From positions 56,425-120,424 of the forward strand of contig DASXYP010000025.1 of the NCBI GenBank assembly GCA_036502405.1: DNA of 64,000 bases. Direction: 5' to 3'. The position numbers and the translations under genes were made by a program. The notes under the pieces are model-generated. The model did not search any database. It worked only from the letters and a program-made list of their open reading frames with translations, and had not been told where the DNA came from. The DNA is from Chersky-806 sp036502405. GTDB taxonomy: Bacteria; Actinomycetota; Acidimicrobiia; IMCC26256; JAENVU01. Position 1 is the stretch's first letter; each line of letters begins with the position of its first letter. Positions 32,304-40,845 of the stretch are shown here, in pieces.

Positions 32304-33509
32304 GTGAGCGCAGGACTGTCGAAGGCCCGGCTCGAGTGGATGCACGAGGTGCTGGCCGGGTACGTGGAGCGCGCGGCCCTGCCCGGCCTCGTGAGCGTGG
32401 TCGACCGCCACGGTGAGGTCCACGTCGACCCGATCGGGACGACGGCCGTCGGCGGGGGCGCGCCGATGCGGGCCGACACGATCTTCCGCATCTCGTCGAT
32501 GACCAAGCCGGTGACGGCGGTCGCGACGCTGATCCTGGTCGAGGAGTGCCGGCTCCGCCTGGACGAGCCGGTGGACCGGCTCCTCCCCGAGCTCGCGGAC
32601 CGGCAGGTGCTGCGCACGATCGAGAGCGCGGTCGACGACACCGTGCCCGCCCGTCGCCCGATCACGGTGCGCGACCTGTTGACGTTCCGTCTGGGCTTCG
32701 GTGGGCTCTGGACCCCCGACCCGTTGCCGATCCTCGCCGCCGCCGGTGCGCTCGGTCTCGCCGTCGGACCGCCCCAGCCCGCGTCGGTGCCCGATCCCGA
32801 CGAGTGGATGCGGCGGATCGGCACGCTGCCGCTGATGTACCAGCCGGGTGAGCGGTGGATGTACAACACCGGCTCCGACATCCTCGGCGTGCTCGTCGCG
32901 CGCGCGTCGGGCCAGCCGTTCGAGATGTTCCTGCGCGAGCGGATCTTCGAGCCGCTCGGGATGGTCGACACGAGCTTCGGCGTCCCGCCCGAGAAGCTCG
33001 ACCGCTTCACGACGAGCTACGTGACTGACCCGGCGACGGGCACGCTGTCGGTCTACGACTCGCCGGACGGCCAGTGGAGCCACCCGCCCGCGTTCCCGGC
33101 CGGGAGCGCCGGGTTGGTCTCGACCGCCGAGGACTTCGTCGCCTTCGGCCGGATGCTCCTCGCTCGAGGGCGCGCGCCCGACGGCAGGCGCATCCTCTCG
33201 CGGCCGACCGTCGAGACGATGACGACCGACCACCTCACCCGGGCCCAGAAGGACCGTTCGGAGATGGTCCCCGGCTACTGGGACAACCACGGCTGGGGTT
33301 TCGGGGTCTCCGTGGTCACCCGGCGCGACGACCCGACCGAGCCGGTCGGCAAGTACGGCTGGGACGGTGGACTGGGGACGACCTGGTCGTCGGACCCGGT
33401 CGAGGACATGGTGACCATCCTGATGACGCCAGCCATGTGGAGTTCGCCGGACCCGCCGCCGGTGTGTCGCGACTTCTGGACCTGCGCCTACGGGGCCATC
33501 GACGACTGA
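32304..33509 (+). CDS. Beta-lactamase-family serine hydrolase
   Basis: 401 residues, class C beta-lactamase/esterase fold. The S-x-x-K motif is SSMTK (Ser64, Lys67), the Y-x-N equivalent is YNTGSD (Tyr about 187) and a C-terminal GWDGGLGT takes the place of the K-T-G/H-x-G box. No signal peptide, so it is likely a cytoplasmic esterase or peptidase, not a resistance enzyme. GTG 32304 has GGAGG 8 nt upstream. Confidence 0.88.
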   Translation: MSAGLSKARLEWMHEVLAGYVERAALPGLVSVVDRHGEVHVDPIGTTAVGGGAPMRADTIFRISSMTKPVTAVATLILVEECRLRLDEPVDRLLPELADRQVLRTIESAVDDTVPARRPITVRDLLTFRLGFGGLWTPDPLPILAAAGALGLAVGPPQPASVPDPDEWMRRIGTLPLMYQPGERWMYNTGSDILGVLVARASGQPFEMFLRERIFEPLGMVDTSFGVPPEKLDRFTTSYVTDPATGTLSVYDSPDGQWSHPPAFPAGSAGLVSTAEDFVAFGRMLLARGRAPDGRRILSRPTVETMTTDHLTRAQKDRSEMVPGYWDNHGWGFGVSVVTRRDDPTEPVGKYGWDGGLGTTWSSDPVEDMVTILMTPAMWSSPDPPPVCRDFWTCAYGAIDD

Positions 33510-33516
33510 CGCGCCG

Positions 33517-33560
33517 TAAGGTGGGCGGGCAGGCGGGCCGCACGACGTCCTCGGCCCGCC
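33517..33560 (+). promoter_or_regulatory. Promoter and leader hairpin for LLM operon
   Basis: TAAGGT at 33517-33522 could be a -10 box. The leader then forms GGCGGGCC (33532-33539) / GGCCCGCC (33553-33560), directly ahead of the purine-rich ribosome site at 33561-33568. Confidence 0.35.
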
Positions 33561-33575
33561 GGAGGGGGACGTCAG

Positions 33576-34613
33576 GTGGAGCTCTGGGCGATGCGGATCC
33601 CGGAGGCCGGCACCGTGGTCGCGCAGGCCCAGCGGGCCGAGCGCGACGGCTGGGACGGGATCACCTTCACGGACTCCCAGAACCTCGTCGCCGACCCGTT
33701 CGTCGGGGTCGCGCTCGGGGCGGCGGCGACGGAGCAGCTCCGCTTCGCGACCGGCGTGACGAACGCGTTCACCCGCCATCCCGCGGCGCTGGCCAACGTC
33801 GCCGCGACCGTGCAGGAGACCTCGGGTGGACGCTTCGTCCTGGGCATCGGTCGCGGCGACACCGCGCTGTTCCACCTGGGGCGCAAGCCGATGAAGGTCG
33901 ATCAGTTCGCCGCACTCGTCACCGACCTGCAGGCGTACCTCGCCAACGAGACGGTCGACTGCGACGGGTACCCGAGCCGGATGCGCTGGCTGGACCGGAC
34001 GCAACAGCCGAAGGTCCCGCTCGACATCGCGGTCTCCGGACCGCGGATGATCGAGCTGGGGGCGCGGGTCGCCGAGCGGGTCACGCTCGCAGTCGGCGCC
34101 GACCCGGACCGGATCGCCTGGGCGCTGGACATCGCGCGCGCGGCCGCGGCCGACGCGGGGCGGGATCCCGGCTCGATCTCGTTCGGCGCGTACGTCAACG
34201 TCGGGTGCCACCCCGACGTGGCGGTGGCCCGGGAGCTGATCCGGGGCGCGGTCGCCGCGTTCGCCCACTTCTCGTCGATGCCCGGCTCCACCGGCGCGGG
34301 CCTCGACGAGCGGGACCGGGGGGTCGTGGCCGAGGTCGGGCGGCGCTACGACAGCAACCAGCACCTCAGCAACACCGCCGCGCACACCGACGCGCTCGAT
34401 GCGGACTTCGTCGACCGGTTCGCGGTCGTCGGGCCGCCCGAGGCCTGCGTCGAGCGACTGCACGCGCTGGCCCGGCTGGGCCTCGAGCGGTTCGTCGTGA
34501 CCGGCCCGAGCTTCCGCGCGGATCGGGACCAGGCGCGTGCGGCCGACCAGCTGTTGACCCGCGAGGTCCTCCCCGCGGTCCGGGAAGGAGCGGCCGCATG
34601 GGCCACGAGCTGA
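33576..34613 (+). CDS. F420-dependent-type LLM oxidoreductase
   Basis: 345 residues, luciferase-like fold: MELWAMRIPEAGTVVAQAQRAERDGWDGITFTD at the N-terminus, TGVTNAFTRHPAALANVAATVQETSGGRFVLGIGRGD in the core, DIAVSGPRMIELGARVAERVTLAVGADP later. These match F420-dependent LLM enzymes of actinobacteria (mer/TIGR03842-like). First gene of a tightly overlapping three-gene operon with an amidohydrolase and a TauD-type dioxygenase. Substrate unknown. Confidence 0.87.
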   Translation: MELWAMRIPEAGTVVAQAQRAERDGWDGITFTDSQNLVADPFVGVALGAAATEQLRFATGVTNAFTRHPAALANVAATVQETSGGRFVLGIGRGDTALFHLGRKPMKVDQFAALVTDLQAYLANETVDCDGYPSRMRWLDRTQQPKVPLDIAVSGPRMIELGARVAERVTLAVGADPDRIAWALDIARAAAADAGRDPGSISFGAYVNVGCHPDVAVARELIRGAVAAFAHFSSMPGSTGAGLDERDRGVVAEVGRRYDSNQHLSNTAAHTDALDADFVDRFAVVGPPEACVERLHALARLGLERFVVTGPSFRADRDQARAADQLLTREVLPAVREGAAAWATS

Positions 34614-36337
34614 TCATCCAGGGCGGCACCGTCGTCGACGGCACCGGTGCGCCCGCAGTCGAGCGCGACGTCGCCATCGACGCCGGGCGCATCACCGCGG
34701 TCGGCGCCGTCGAGGGGCCAGCCGGTCGCACGATCGACGCGAGGGGCCGGCTCGTCACGCCCGGGTTCGTCGACGTCCACACCCACTACGACGGGCAGGC
34801 GTCCTGGGGCGAGCGCATGATCCCGTCGTCGTGGCACGGCGTGACCACGGTGGTCGCCGGCAACTGTGGTGTGGGCTTCGCGCCCGTGCACCCCGCCGAC
34901 CACGGGCGGCTGATCGAGCTCATGGAGGGCGTCGAGGACATCCCCGGGGCCGTCCTCGACGAGGGGCTCGCCTGGACGTGGCAGTCCTTTCCCGAGTTCA
35001 TGGACGCCCTCGATGGCCGCCCGTTCGACGTCGACGTCGCCGTCCAGGTGCCGCACGGCGCGCTGCGGCTGCACGTGATGGGGGAGCGCGGCGCGAACCG
35101 CGACGTCGCGAGCGACGAGGACATCGCGCTGATGGCGAAGCTCGCGCGCGAGGCGATCGAAGCCGGCGCGCTCGGGTTCTCCACCTCCCGCACGCTCAAC
35201 CACCGGACGAGCCGGGGCGAGCCGACGCCCACGCTGACCGCGGAGGCCGTAGAGCTGGTCGGCATCGCGAACGCGATCGGCGCGACCGGGCGCGGCGTGC
35301 TGCAAGTCGTCTCCGACTTCACCGATGCCGACGCCGAGTTCGCGATCTTCCGCCGGATGGCCGAGGAGTCCGGGCGGCCGCTCTCCTTCTCGCTGTTGCA
35401 GACGCGGGGCGACGGTTGGCGCCACCAGCTCGAACTGCTGACCGCGGCCAATCAGGACGGCGTCACCATGCGGGCCCAGGTCGCACCGCGGCCCGTCGGC
35501 CTGATGCTCGGGCTGCAGTGCACGCTCCATCCGCTGCTCGCCAACGCCGTCTACCGGGAGATCGCCGCGCTCGCGCTCGACGAGCGGGTCGACATCCTGC
35601 GGGACCCGGCGTTCAAGGACCGGGTGCTCGCGGCGGACGCGGCCCAGAGCGCGGGCGACCGGACCGCAGGTCGCGTCCTCCAGGGCTTCGCCCGGATGTG
35701 GCCGGTCCACGACCCGCCCGACTACGAGCCCCAGCCCGCGTCGAGCATCGCGGCGAAGGCCGAGCGCGCGGGCCGCGCGCCGCTCGACCTCGCGTACGAC
35801 CTGCTGCTCGAGGACGACGGCCGGGCGATGCTCTACGTCCCGATCCTGAACTACGGCGACGGCAATCTGGACCCGGCGGGCGAGATGCTGGCCCATCCGG
35901 ACACGATCGTCGGTCTCGGTGACGGCGGCGCGCACGTCAGCACGATCTGCGACGCGAGCTTCCCGACGACGCTGCTCACGCTGTGGGGGCGGGACCGCGA
36001 CCACGGGCGCATGGAGCTGCCCTTCCTCGTGCACCGCCAGACCCAGGCGACCGCACGGGCGGTCGGGCTGCTCGATCGCGGCGTCCTGGCCCCGGGCTAC
36101 CGGGCCGACGTGAACGTGATCGACTTCGACCGGCTCACCGCGCACCGCCCGGAGATGCACTACGACCTGCCCGCCGGGGGCCGCCGGCTGGTGCAGACGG
36201 CCGATGGCTACGCGGCGACCCTCGTCGCGGGCGAGATCACCTATGAGGAGGGCCGGGCGACGGGACCGCTGCCCGGCCGGCTGGTGCGGGGGCCGCAGCC
36301 CGCGCCCGACACCGCATCCGACGGAGGACGCCGATGA
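34598..36337 (+). CDS. N-acyl-D-amino-acid deacylase-like amidohydrolase
   Basis: 579 residues. Opening HELIIQGGTVVDGTGAPAVERDVAIDAGRI and the metal motif VDVHTHYDGQ (near residue 60) are typical of D-aminoacylases/dihydroorotase-like amidohydrolases. GLGDGGAHVS supplies the late metal Asp. The C-terminal LAPGYRADVNVIDFD returns to the beta-sandwich. The ATG overlaps the LLM gene by 16 bp and uses GAAGGAG inside it; its own stop overlaps the dioxygenase start. It would hydrolyse an N-acyl or cyclic amide bond. Confidence 0.88.
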   Translation: MGHELIIQGGTVVDGTGAPAVERDVAIDAGRITAVGAVEGPAGRTIDARGRLVTPGFVDVHTHYDGQASWGERMIPSSWHGVTTVVAGNCGVGFAPVHPADHGRLIELMEGVEDIPGAVLDEGLAWTWQSFPEFMDALDGRPFDVDVAVQVPHGALRLHVMGERGANRDVASDEDIALMAKLAREAIEAGALGFSTSRTLNHRTSRGEPTPTLTAEAVELVGIANAIGATGRGVLQVVSDFTDADAEFAIFRRMAEESGRPLSFSLLQTRGDGWRHQLELLTAANQDGVTMRAQVAPRPVGLMLGLQCTLHPLLANAVYREIAALALDERVDILRDPAFKDRVLAADAAQSAGDRTAGRVLQGFARMWPVHDPPDYEPQPASSIAAKAERAGRAPLDLAYDLLLEDDGRAMLYVPILNYGDGNLDPAGEMLAHPDTIVGLGDGGAHVSTICDASFPTTLLTLWGRDRDHGRMELPFLVHRQTQATARAVGLLDRGVLAPGYRADVNVIDFDRLTAHRPEMHYDLPAGGRRLVQTADGYAATLVAGEITYEEGRATGPLPGRLVRGPQPAPDTASDGGRR

Positions 36338-37392
36338 GCGCGACCGACACCACCACGACGATCGACCCGTCCGAGCTGGTGCCGCTCGAACCCGCGTGCG
36401 AGTGGCGCAGTGGCGATCTCGGCGACCGGTACGTGCACGAGCTGACCGACGAGCACGTCGCCGAGCTCGATGCCGCCCTGATCCACGCCGAGACGTGCAC
36501 CGACGACGTGCTCGACATCACCCGTGACGAGTTCCCGCTGCCGACGCTCGGCCCGGTGCTCACCTCCCTCGCCGAGGAGCTCATCGAAGGCGCGGGAGTC
36601 GTGCTGATCCGGGGCGTTCCGGTCGAGCGCTACACCAAGGCGCGCGCGTCGGCGATCTACTGGGGTGTCGGGACGTACCTCGGGCGACCGTGGCCGCAGA
36701 ACGCCAAGGGTCACCTGCTCGGCGACGTGACCGACCAGGGGAAGGCCCCGGACGACCCGACCTCGCGCGGGAACGAGATCGGCGGGATCGCGTTCCCGTT
36801 CCACTCGGACGGTTCCGACCTCGTCGGGTTGTTCTGTCTCGACGCCGGCGCAGGTGGCGGCGCGAGCCTCGTTGCCAACGCGCTCACCATTCACAACGAG
36901 CTCGTGCGCACAGAACCCGAGCTCGCGGCGGAGCTCTACGCGCCGTTCCCGTACGACCTGCGGGGCGAGCAGGCACCGGGATCGAAGCAGTGGTACACGA
37001 TGCCGATCTTCAACCGGTGCGGCGACCGGCTGTTCGTCCGGTACATCCGCCCGTACATCGAGGCGACGCGGCGTCACGCGGACGCGCCGCGGCCTTCCGA
37101 AGCGGCACGCGAGGCGATGAACCGCGTCGACGCGATGTGTGCCGATCCCGAGTTCCACGTGTCGATGACGATGGAGCCCGGCGACATGCAGTTCGTCGAC
37201 AACTACCACGTGCTGCACGCGCGCGACGCGTACTCGGACGACCGTCCGGCCGGAAAGGTCCGGCACCTCAAGCGGCTGTGGCTGGAGACCGACGTGCTCG
37301 CGGACGCCGAGAAGCCCGAGCGGTTCCGGCTCGGGCGCACCGACAGCTACTGGTCGAGCAAGGGCCGCACGAAGAGCGAGCTCGACGTCTGA
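36334..37392 (+). CDS. TauD/TfdA-family Fe(II)/2-oxoglutarate dioxygenase
   Basis: 352 residues. The facial triad is visible as FHSDG (H-x-D) in the middle and DNYHVLHARDAY near the C-terminus, followed by the 2-oxoglutarate-binding Arg region KVRHLKRLWLE. It should hydroxylate a substrate with 2-oxoglutarate and O2. Coupled to the deacylase (ATGA). With the LLM enzyme and the deacylase it suggests a small degradation pathway for a nitrogen-containing compound; inference from gene order. Confidence 0.88.
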   Translation: MSATDTTTTIDPSELVPLEPACEWRSGDLGDRYVHELTDEHVAELDAALIHAETCTDDVLDITRDEFPLPTLGPVLTSLAEELIEGAGVVLIRGVPVERYTKARASAIYWGVGTYLGRPWPQNAKGHLLGDVTDQGKAPDDPTSRGNEIGGIAFPFHSDGSDLVGLFCLDAGAGGGASLVANALTIHNELVRTEPELAAELYAPFPYDLRGEQAPGSKQWYTMPIFNRCGDRLFVRYIRPYIEATRRHADAPRPSEAAREAMNRVDAMCADPEFHVSMTMEPGDMQFVDNYHVLHARDAYSDDRPAGKVRHLKRLWLETDVLADAEKPERFRLGRTDSYWSSKGRTKSELDV

Positions 37393-37398
37393 CCGTCC

Positions 37399-38076
37399 TC
37401 AGCACACCTCGAACAGGAAGTGCGCGCCGCCGGCCCCCGCGGCCAGGGGCCGCAGCTCGACGTCGGTCGCCGAGAGCAGCTCCTTCAGCGCCCGCAGCTC
37501 ATGGTCCCGGTCGGCGAGCTCGTCGAAGTAGATCAGCGATCCGGGGCGCAGGAACGGCGCAACCCAGGTGAGCACGGTTCGGGCGCTGGTATAGAGGTCC
37601 GAGTCGACGTTGACGACGAGCTGGTCGTGCGCGGGAAGCTCGAAGCCCGGCAACGTGTCCTCGAACCAGCCCTCGACGAGCTCGACCCGTTCGTCGGCGA
37701 TCTCGGGCACCGCGCCGGGAGTCGCGAACTCGCCCGCATCGAAGCCGGGGCGCCAGGTCTCCGGGAGGCCGACGAAGCTGTCGAAGCCGACGAGGTGGGC
37801 GGCGGGCTGCCGTAGATGCCGCGACCACCAGCGGAGCGTCTCGCCCTGGAAGACACCGAACTCGAGGTACAGCGGCGCGTCGCCGGAGATGCGCGGCAAC
37901 GCCTCGCGGAACACCGTGAAGCGGTCGCGCGTCATCGAGAGCAGCGCGCTCCCGAGCTGCTCCTGCGCGAGCGCGCCGAGCTCGAGGTACCCGAGCGCGG
38001 AACGCAGACGGGCGAGCGACCGCTCGTCGAGGTGACGTCCGAACCGCACGAGCTGCGCCTTGAGCCGTACCGACAC
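37399..38076 (-). CDS. TylF/MycF-type SAM-dependent methyltransferase
   Basis: 225 residues. The class I methyltransferase motif appears as LYLEFGVFQGETLRWW, and NVDSDLYTSARTVL is the metal-binding D-x-D-L-Y-x-S/T signature of the TylF (macrocin O-methyltransferase) family. GFDSFVGLPE is the conserved second motif. Probably a sugar or small-molecule O-methyltransferase. Start is uncertain: GTG 38076 or TTG 38082. It converges on the dioxygenase gene with a 6-bp gap. Confidence 0.82.
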   Translation of the reverse strand: MSVRLKAQLVRFGRHLDERSLARLRSALGYLELGALAQEQLGSALLSMTRDRFTVFREALPRISGDAPLYLEFGVFQGETLRWWSRHLRQPAAHLVGFDSFVGLPETWRPGFDAGEFATPGAVPEIADERVELVEGWFEDTLPGFELPAHDQLVVNVDSDLYTSARTVLTWVAPFLRPGSLIYFDELADRDHELRALKELLSATDVELRPLAAGAGGAHFLFEVC

Positions 38077-38261
38077 TGACAAGAGGCGCCCCCGCCCGGT
38101 TGCCGTCGTCCGCTTCCGAGGGGGTACCCGGCGTCAGCCTCGGGTCAAACGCCGATCGATCGCAACGGCGGTCGACCACTCGCAGGGGTTTGCGGCTCAA
38201 GTCTCGGCCGCCGGGTACCGATCCAGGACCTGGGTCGGGTCGGATTTCGAGGAGCGTCATC

Positions 38262-38546
38262 ATGCAGCTTGCATTCGAGGTCGACGGCAGCCCGGCCGAG
38301 TTCCACCGGAGCGAGTGGACGGGCCGCAGCGAGCTCCGGGTCGGCGACGAGGTCGTGACCGTGCAGAGCCCCTACCGGCTCTCGACCCACTTCGAGCTCA
38401 AGACCAGCCACGTGTGGCGACGTCGCGTCGGCGACCACGAGGTCGAGATCGTCAAGGTCCGGCCCCGGTTCTTCGGCGGGTTCCGGAACAACGACGTCGA
38501 GATCTCGGTCGACGACCAGCTGGTCGCCAGCTCCGCCTCGACCTGA
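38262..38546 (+). CDS. Small hypothetical protein
   Basis: 94 residues, ATG 38262 with CGAGGAG ribosome site. Sequence is beta-rich and polar (LAFEVDGSPAEFHRSEWTG, VQSPYRLSTHFELKT) with no signal peptide and no motif I recognise. Stand-alone gene between two minus-strand genes. Confidence 0.6.
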   Translation: MQLAFEVDGSPAEFHRSEWTGRSELRVGDEVVTVQSPYRLSTHFELKTSHVWRRRVGDHEVEIVKVRPRFFGGFRNNDVEISVDDQLVASSAST

Positions 38547-38564
38547 CCCGGCCGTCGCGCGCCG

Positions 38565-39458
38565 CTAGTTCTGGAGGGCGAGGATCCGCTCGGCGAGCGG
38601 CTCGAGCTCGGCGCGCCAGTCGTCGGGCTCCTGCAGCGGGACGAGCACGAGCTTCGAGAAGTCCCGTTCGACGTACTGCTCGACCTGGCGCTCGAGCGCG
38701 TCGACCGTGCTCGGGACCAGCTCGTCGGGGTCGGCCTCGGGGTTGCGTGACGCGATCAGGGCCCTGATCGGCTCCGGCACCTCGCCGTGGGAGTAGAAGA
38801 CCATCGCGCCGAAGTGCTCGGGGTCGATCGCCCGTCCCGCCTCCGCGGCCGCGGCTTCGATCGCGGGACGGCTGTCCGCGCACACCGCCGGGGTCGAGAA
38901 CGACGCGAGCCAGCCGTCACCGAGTCGCCCGACCCGCCGCAGCTCCCCAGGGGCCCGGCCTCCCAGCCAGACGTCCGGCGGCTGCTGCACCGGCTTCGGG
39001 AGCACGCGCAGCGCCTCGTAATGGAAGCGGGCTCCGTCGTGGTCGACCGCATCCTCGGTCCAGAGCCGGCGCACGAGCGGCAGCGCCTCGTCGAACCACG
39101 CCGAGCGGTCCTCGCGCGCGACGCCGAACGCCTGCTGCTCGGCCGGGTTGACGACGCCGAGCCCGAAGCCCGGGAGCAGCCGGCCGCCCGAGAGGACGTC
39201 GAGGCTCGCCAGCTCCTTGGCGAGCAGCGCCGGGTTCCGGCCCGGCAGCACCTGCACGCTGGTGCCCAGCTTCAGCTTCTTCGTCCGCCCCGCGGCGACC
39301 GACAATCCGATGATCGGATCGGGCGCGTCGCCGCTCACGCGCTCGGAGAGCCAAAGCGAGTCGAACCGCAGCGCTTCGAGGGTGTCGACGAGATCGTTGA
39401 ACCGCTCGGCGGTGAGCCCGCGCTGCGCCCCGAGCCCGTACCCGATCCGGATCTTCAT
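38565..39458 (-). CDS. F420-dependent-type LLM oxidoreductase
   Basis: 297 residues, luciferase-like: MKIRIGYGLGAQRGLTAERFNDLVDTLEALRFDSLWLSERV, LGTSVQVLPGRNPALLAKELASLDVLSGGRLLPGFGLG, and PPDVWLGGRAPGELRRVGRLGDGWL, close to the TIGR03854-type LLM enzymes. ATG 39458 follows GGAGGTGGGG. Downstream of the acyl-CoA dehydrogenase with a 102-bp gap that holds a family D hairpin. Confidence 0.9.
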   Translation of the reverse strand: MKIRIGYGLGAQRGLTAERFNDLVDTLEALRFDSLWLSERVSGDAPDPIIGLSVAAGRTKKLKLGTSVQVLPGRNPALLAKELASLDVLSGGRLLPGFGLGVVNPAEQQAFGVAREDRSAWFDEALPLVRRLWTEDAVDHDGARFHYEALRVLPKPVQQPPDVWLGGRAPGELRRVGRLGDGWLASFSTPAVCADSRPAIEAAAAEAGRAIDPEHFGAMVFYSHGEVPEPIRALIASRNPEADPDELVPSTVDALERQVEQYVERDFSKLVLVPLQEPDDWRAELEPLAERILALQN

Positions 39459-39485
39459 GCCCCCACCTCCGTCATGTCCGCCCTC

Positions 39486-39512
39486 GGCCCTTCGGGCCCG
39501 GCCGCTCGGGCC
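39486..39512. repeat. Double hairpin element, family D copy 2
   Basis: GGCCC-TTC-GGGCC (39486-39498) and then GGCCGCTCGGGCC (39500-39512), the latter identical to 32166-32178. It lies between the acyl-CoA dehydrogenase and LLM genes (both minus strand). Confidence 0.55.
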
Positions 39513-39560
39513 ACGCGGCGCCGAGCTGCCCGCAATCAGTACTTGTCGACCCCGCTCCAC

Positions 39561-40778
39561 TCATGACGTGCGGAGGGCTTCGTACTTGCGCAGCTCCCGG
39601 CGCGCGATCTGCTGCTTGTGCACCTCGTCGGGACCGTCGACGAGGTGGAGCGTGCGGGCGTGCGTGTACATGTCGGCGAGGGGCCAGTCCTGCGAGACCC
39701 CGGCCCCGCCGAACACCTGGATCGCCCGGTCGATCACGTTGGTCGCGGTGCGCGCCGCGAGCACCTTGATCGCCGCGATCTCGAAGCGGGCCCCCTTGTT
39801 GCCGACGGTGTCCATGAGCCAGGCGGCCTTCATCGTCAGCAGCCGGGCCTGCTCGATCTCCATGCGGCTCTCCGCGACCCGGTCCTGCACGACGCCCTGG
39901 TCGGCGAGCGGCTTGCCGAACGGTCGCCGGATCTGCGCCCGCATGCAGAGCAGCTCGAGCGCCTTCTCGGCCAGGCCGATCGCGCGCATGCAGTGATGGA
40001 TGCGCCCCGGGCCGAGCCGGGCCTGCGCCATCGCGAACCCGTTGCCCTCGCCGCCGAGGATGCTCGACGCGGGGAGCCGCACGTCCTCGAACAGGGTCTC
40101 GCAGTGGCCGCCGCCCGCGTCGTGGCCGAAGACCGAGAGCGTCCGCACGACCTGCGCCCCGGGTGCGTCCATCGGCACGATGATCATCGAGTGCCGGTGG
40201 TACGGGTCGGCGTCGGGGTCCGAGACCCCCATCAGGATCGCGAACCGGCACCGGGCGGACGCCGCGCCACTCGTCCACCACTTGTGCGCGTTGACGACGT
40301 AGCCGTCACCGTCGCGCTCGATCCGGCTCTGGATGTTCGTGGCGTCCGAGCTCGCGACCCACGGCTCGGTCATCGCGAAGCACGAGCGGATCTCGCCCTC
40401 GAGCAGTGGGATCAGCCACTCGTCCTGCTGCTCGGCGGTGCCGAACTCGGCCAGGATCTCCATGTTGCCGGTGTCCGGCGCCGCGCAGTTCGTTGCCTCG
40501 GCGGTCAGCAGGTTGTGGCCCATGATCTCGCAGAGCGGCGCGTAGTCGACGTTGCTCAGCCCCGCGCCGTAACGGTCGTTCGGGAGGAAGAGGTTCCAGA
40601 GCCCGCGCCGGCGCGCCTCGGCCTTGAGCTCCTCCATCACCGGCGGGTGGAAGTGTGGGTCGCCGGACTCGCGGACCTGCTCGAAGTACACCGGCGTCGC
40701 GGGCTCGACGCGTTCGACGACGAAGTCCAGCAGCCGCCCGCGCAGCTCCTCCGACCGGGGCGAGATCGCGAAGTCCAT
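39561..40778 (-). CDS. Acyl-CoA dehydrogenase (ACAD10/11-like)
   Basis: 405 residues, full length. The N-terminal helix bundle includes WNLFLPNDRYGAGLSNVDYAPLCEIMGH; the substrate/FAD motif CFAMTEPWVASSDATNIQ follows, and the C-terminus has QVFGGAGVSQDWPLADMYTHARTLHLVDGPDEVH. The DGPDEVH end is typical of ACAD11-like FadE enzymes. It oxidises an acyl-CoA to the enoyl-CoA using FAD. ATG 40778 follows GAAGGAG. Confidence 0.92.
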   Translation of the reverse strand: MDFAISPRSEELRGRLLDFVVERVEPATPVYFEQVRESGDPHFHPPVMEELKAEARRRGLWNLFLPNDRYGAGLSNVDYAPLCEIMGHNLLTAEATNCAAPDTGNMEILAEFGTAEQQDEWLIPLLEGEIRSCFAMTEPWVASSDATNIQSRIERDGDGYVVNAHKWWTSGAASARCRFAILMGVSDPDADPYHRHSMIIVPMDAPGAQVVRTLSVFGHDAGGGHCETLFEDVRLPASSILGGEGNGFAMAQARLGPGRIHHCMRAIGLAEKALELLCMRAQIRRPFGKPLADQGVVQDRVAESRMEIEQARLLTMKAAWLMDTVGNKGARFEIAAIKVLAARTATNVIDRAIQVFGGAGVSQDWPLADMYTHARTLHLVDGPDEVHKQQIARRELRKYEALRTS

Positions 40779-40845
40779 GGGCGCTCCTTCGGGGACGGCG
40801 GCCGTTCGGCACCCTACCGGCCCGCCGAGAACGCGGGCGCGGGAC

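Noticed and set aside
32304..33509. Antibiotic-resistance beta-lactamase
   Set aside because: Class C-like motifs are present but there is no signal peptide and the neighbours are metabolic; esterase or peptidase is likelier.
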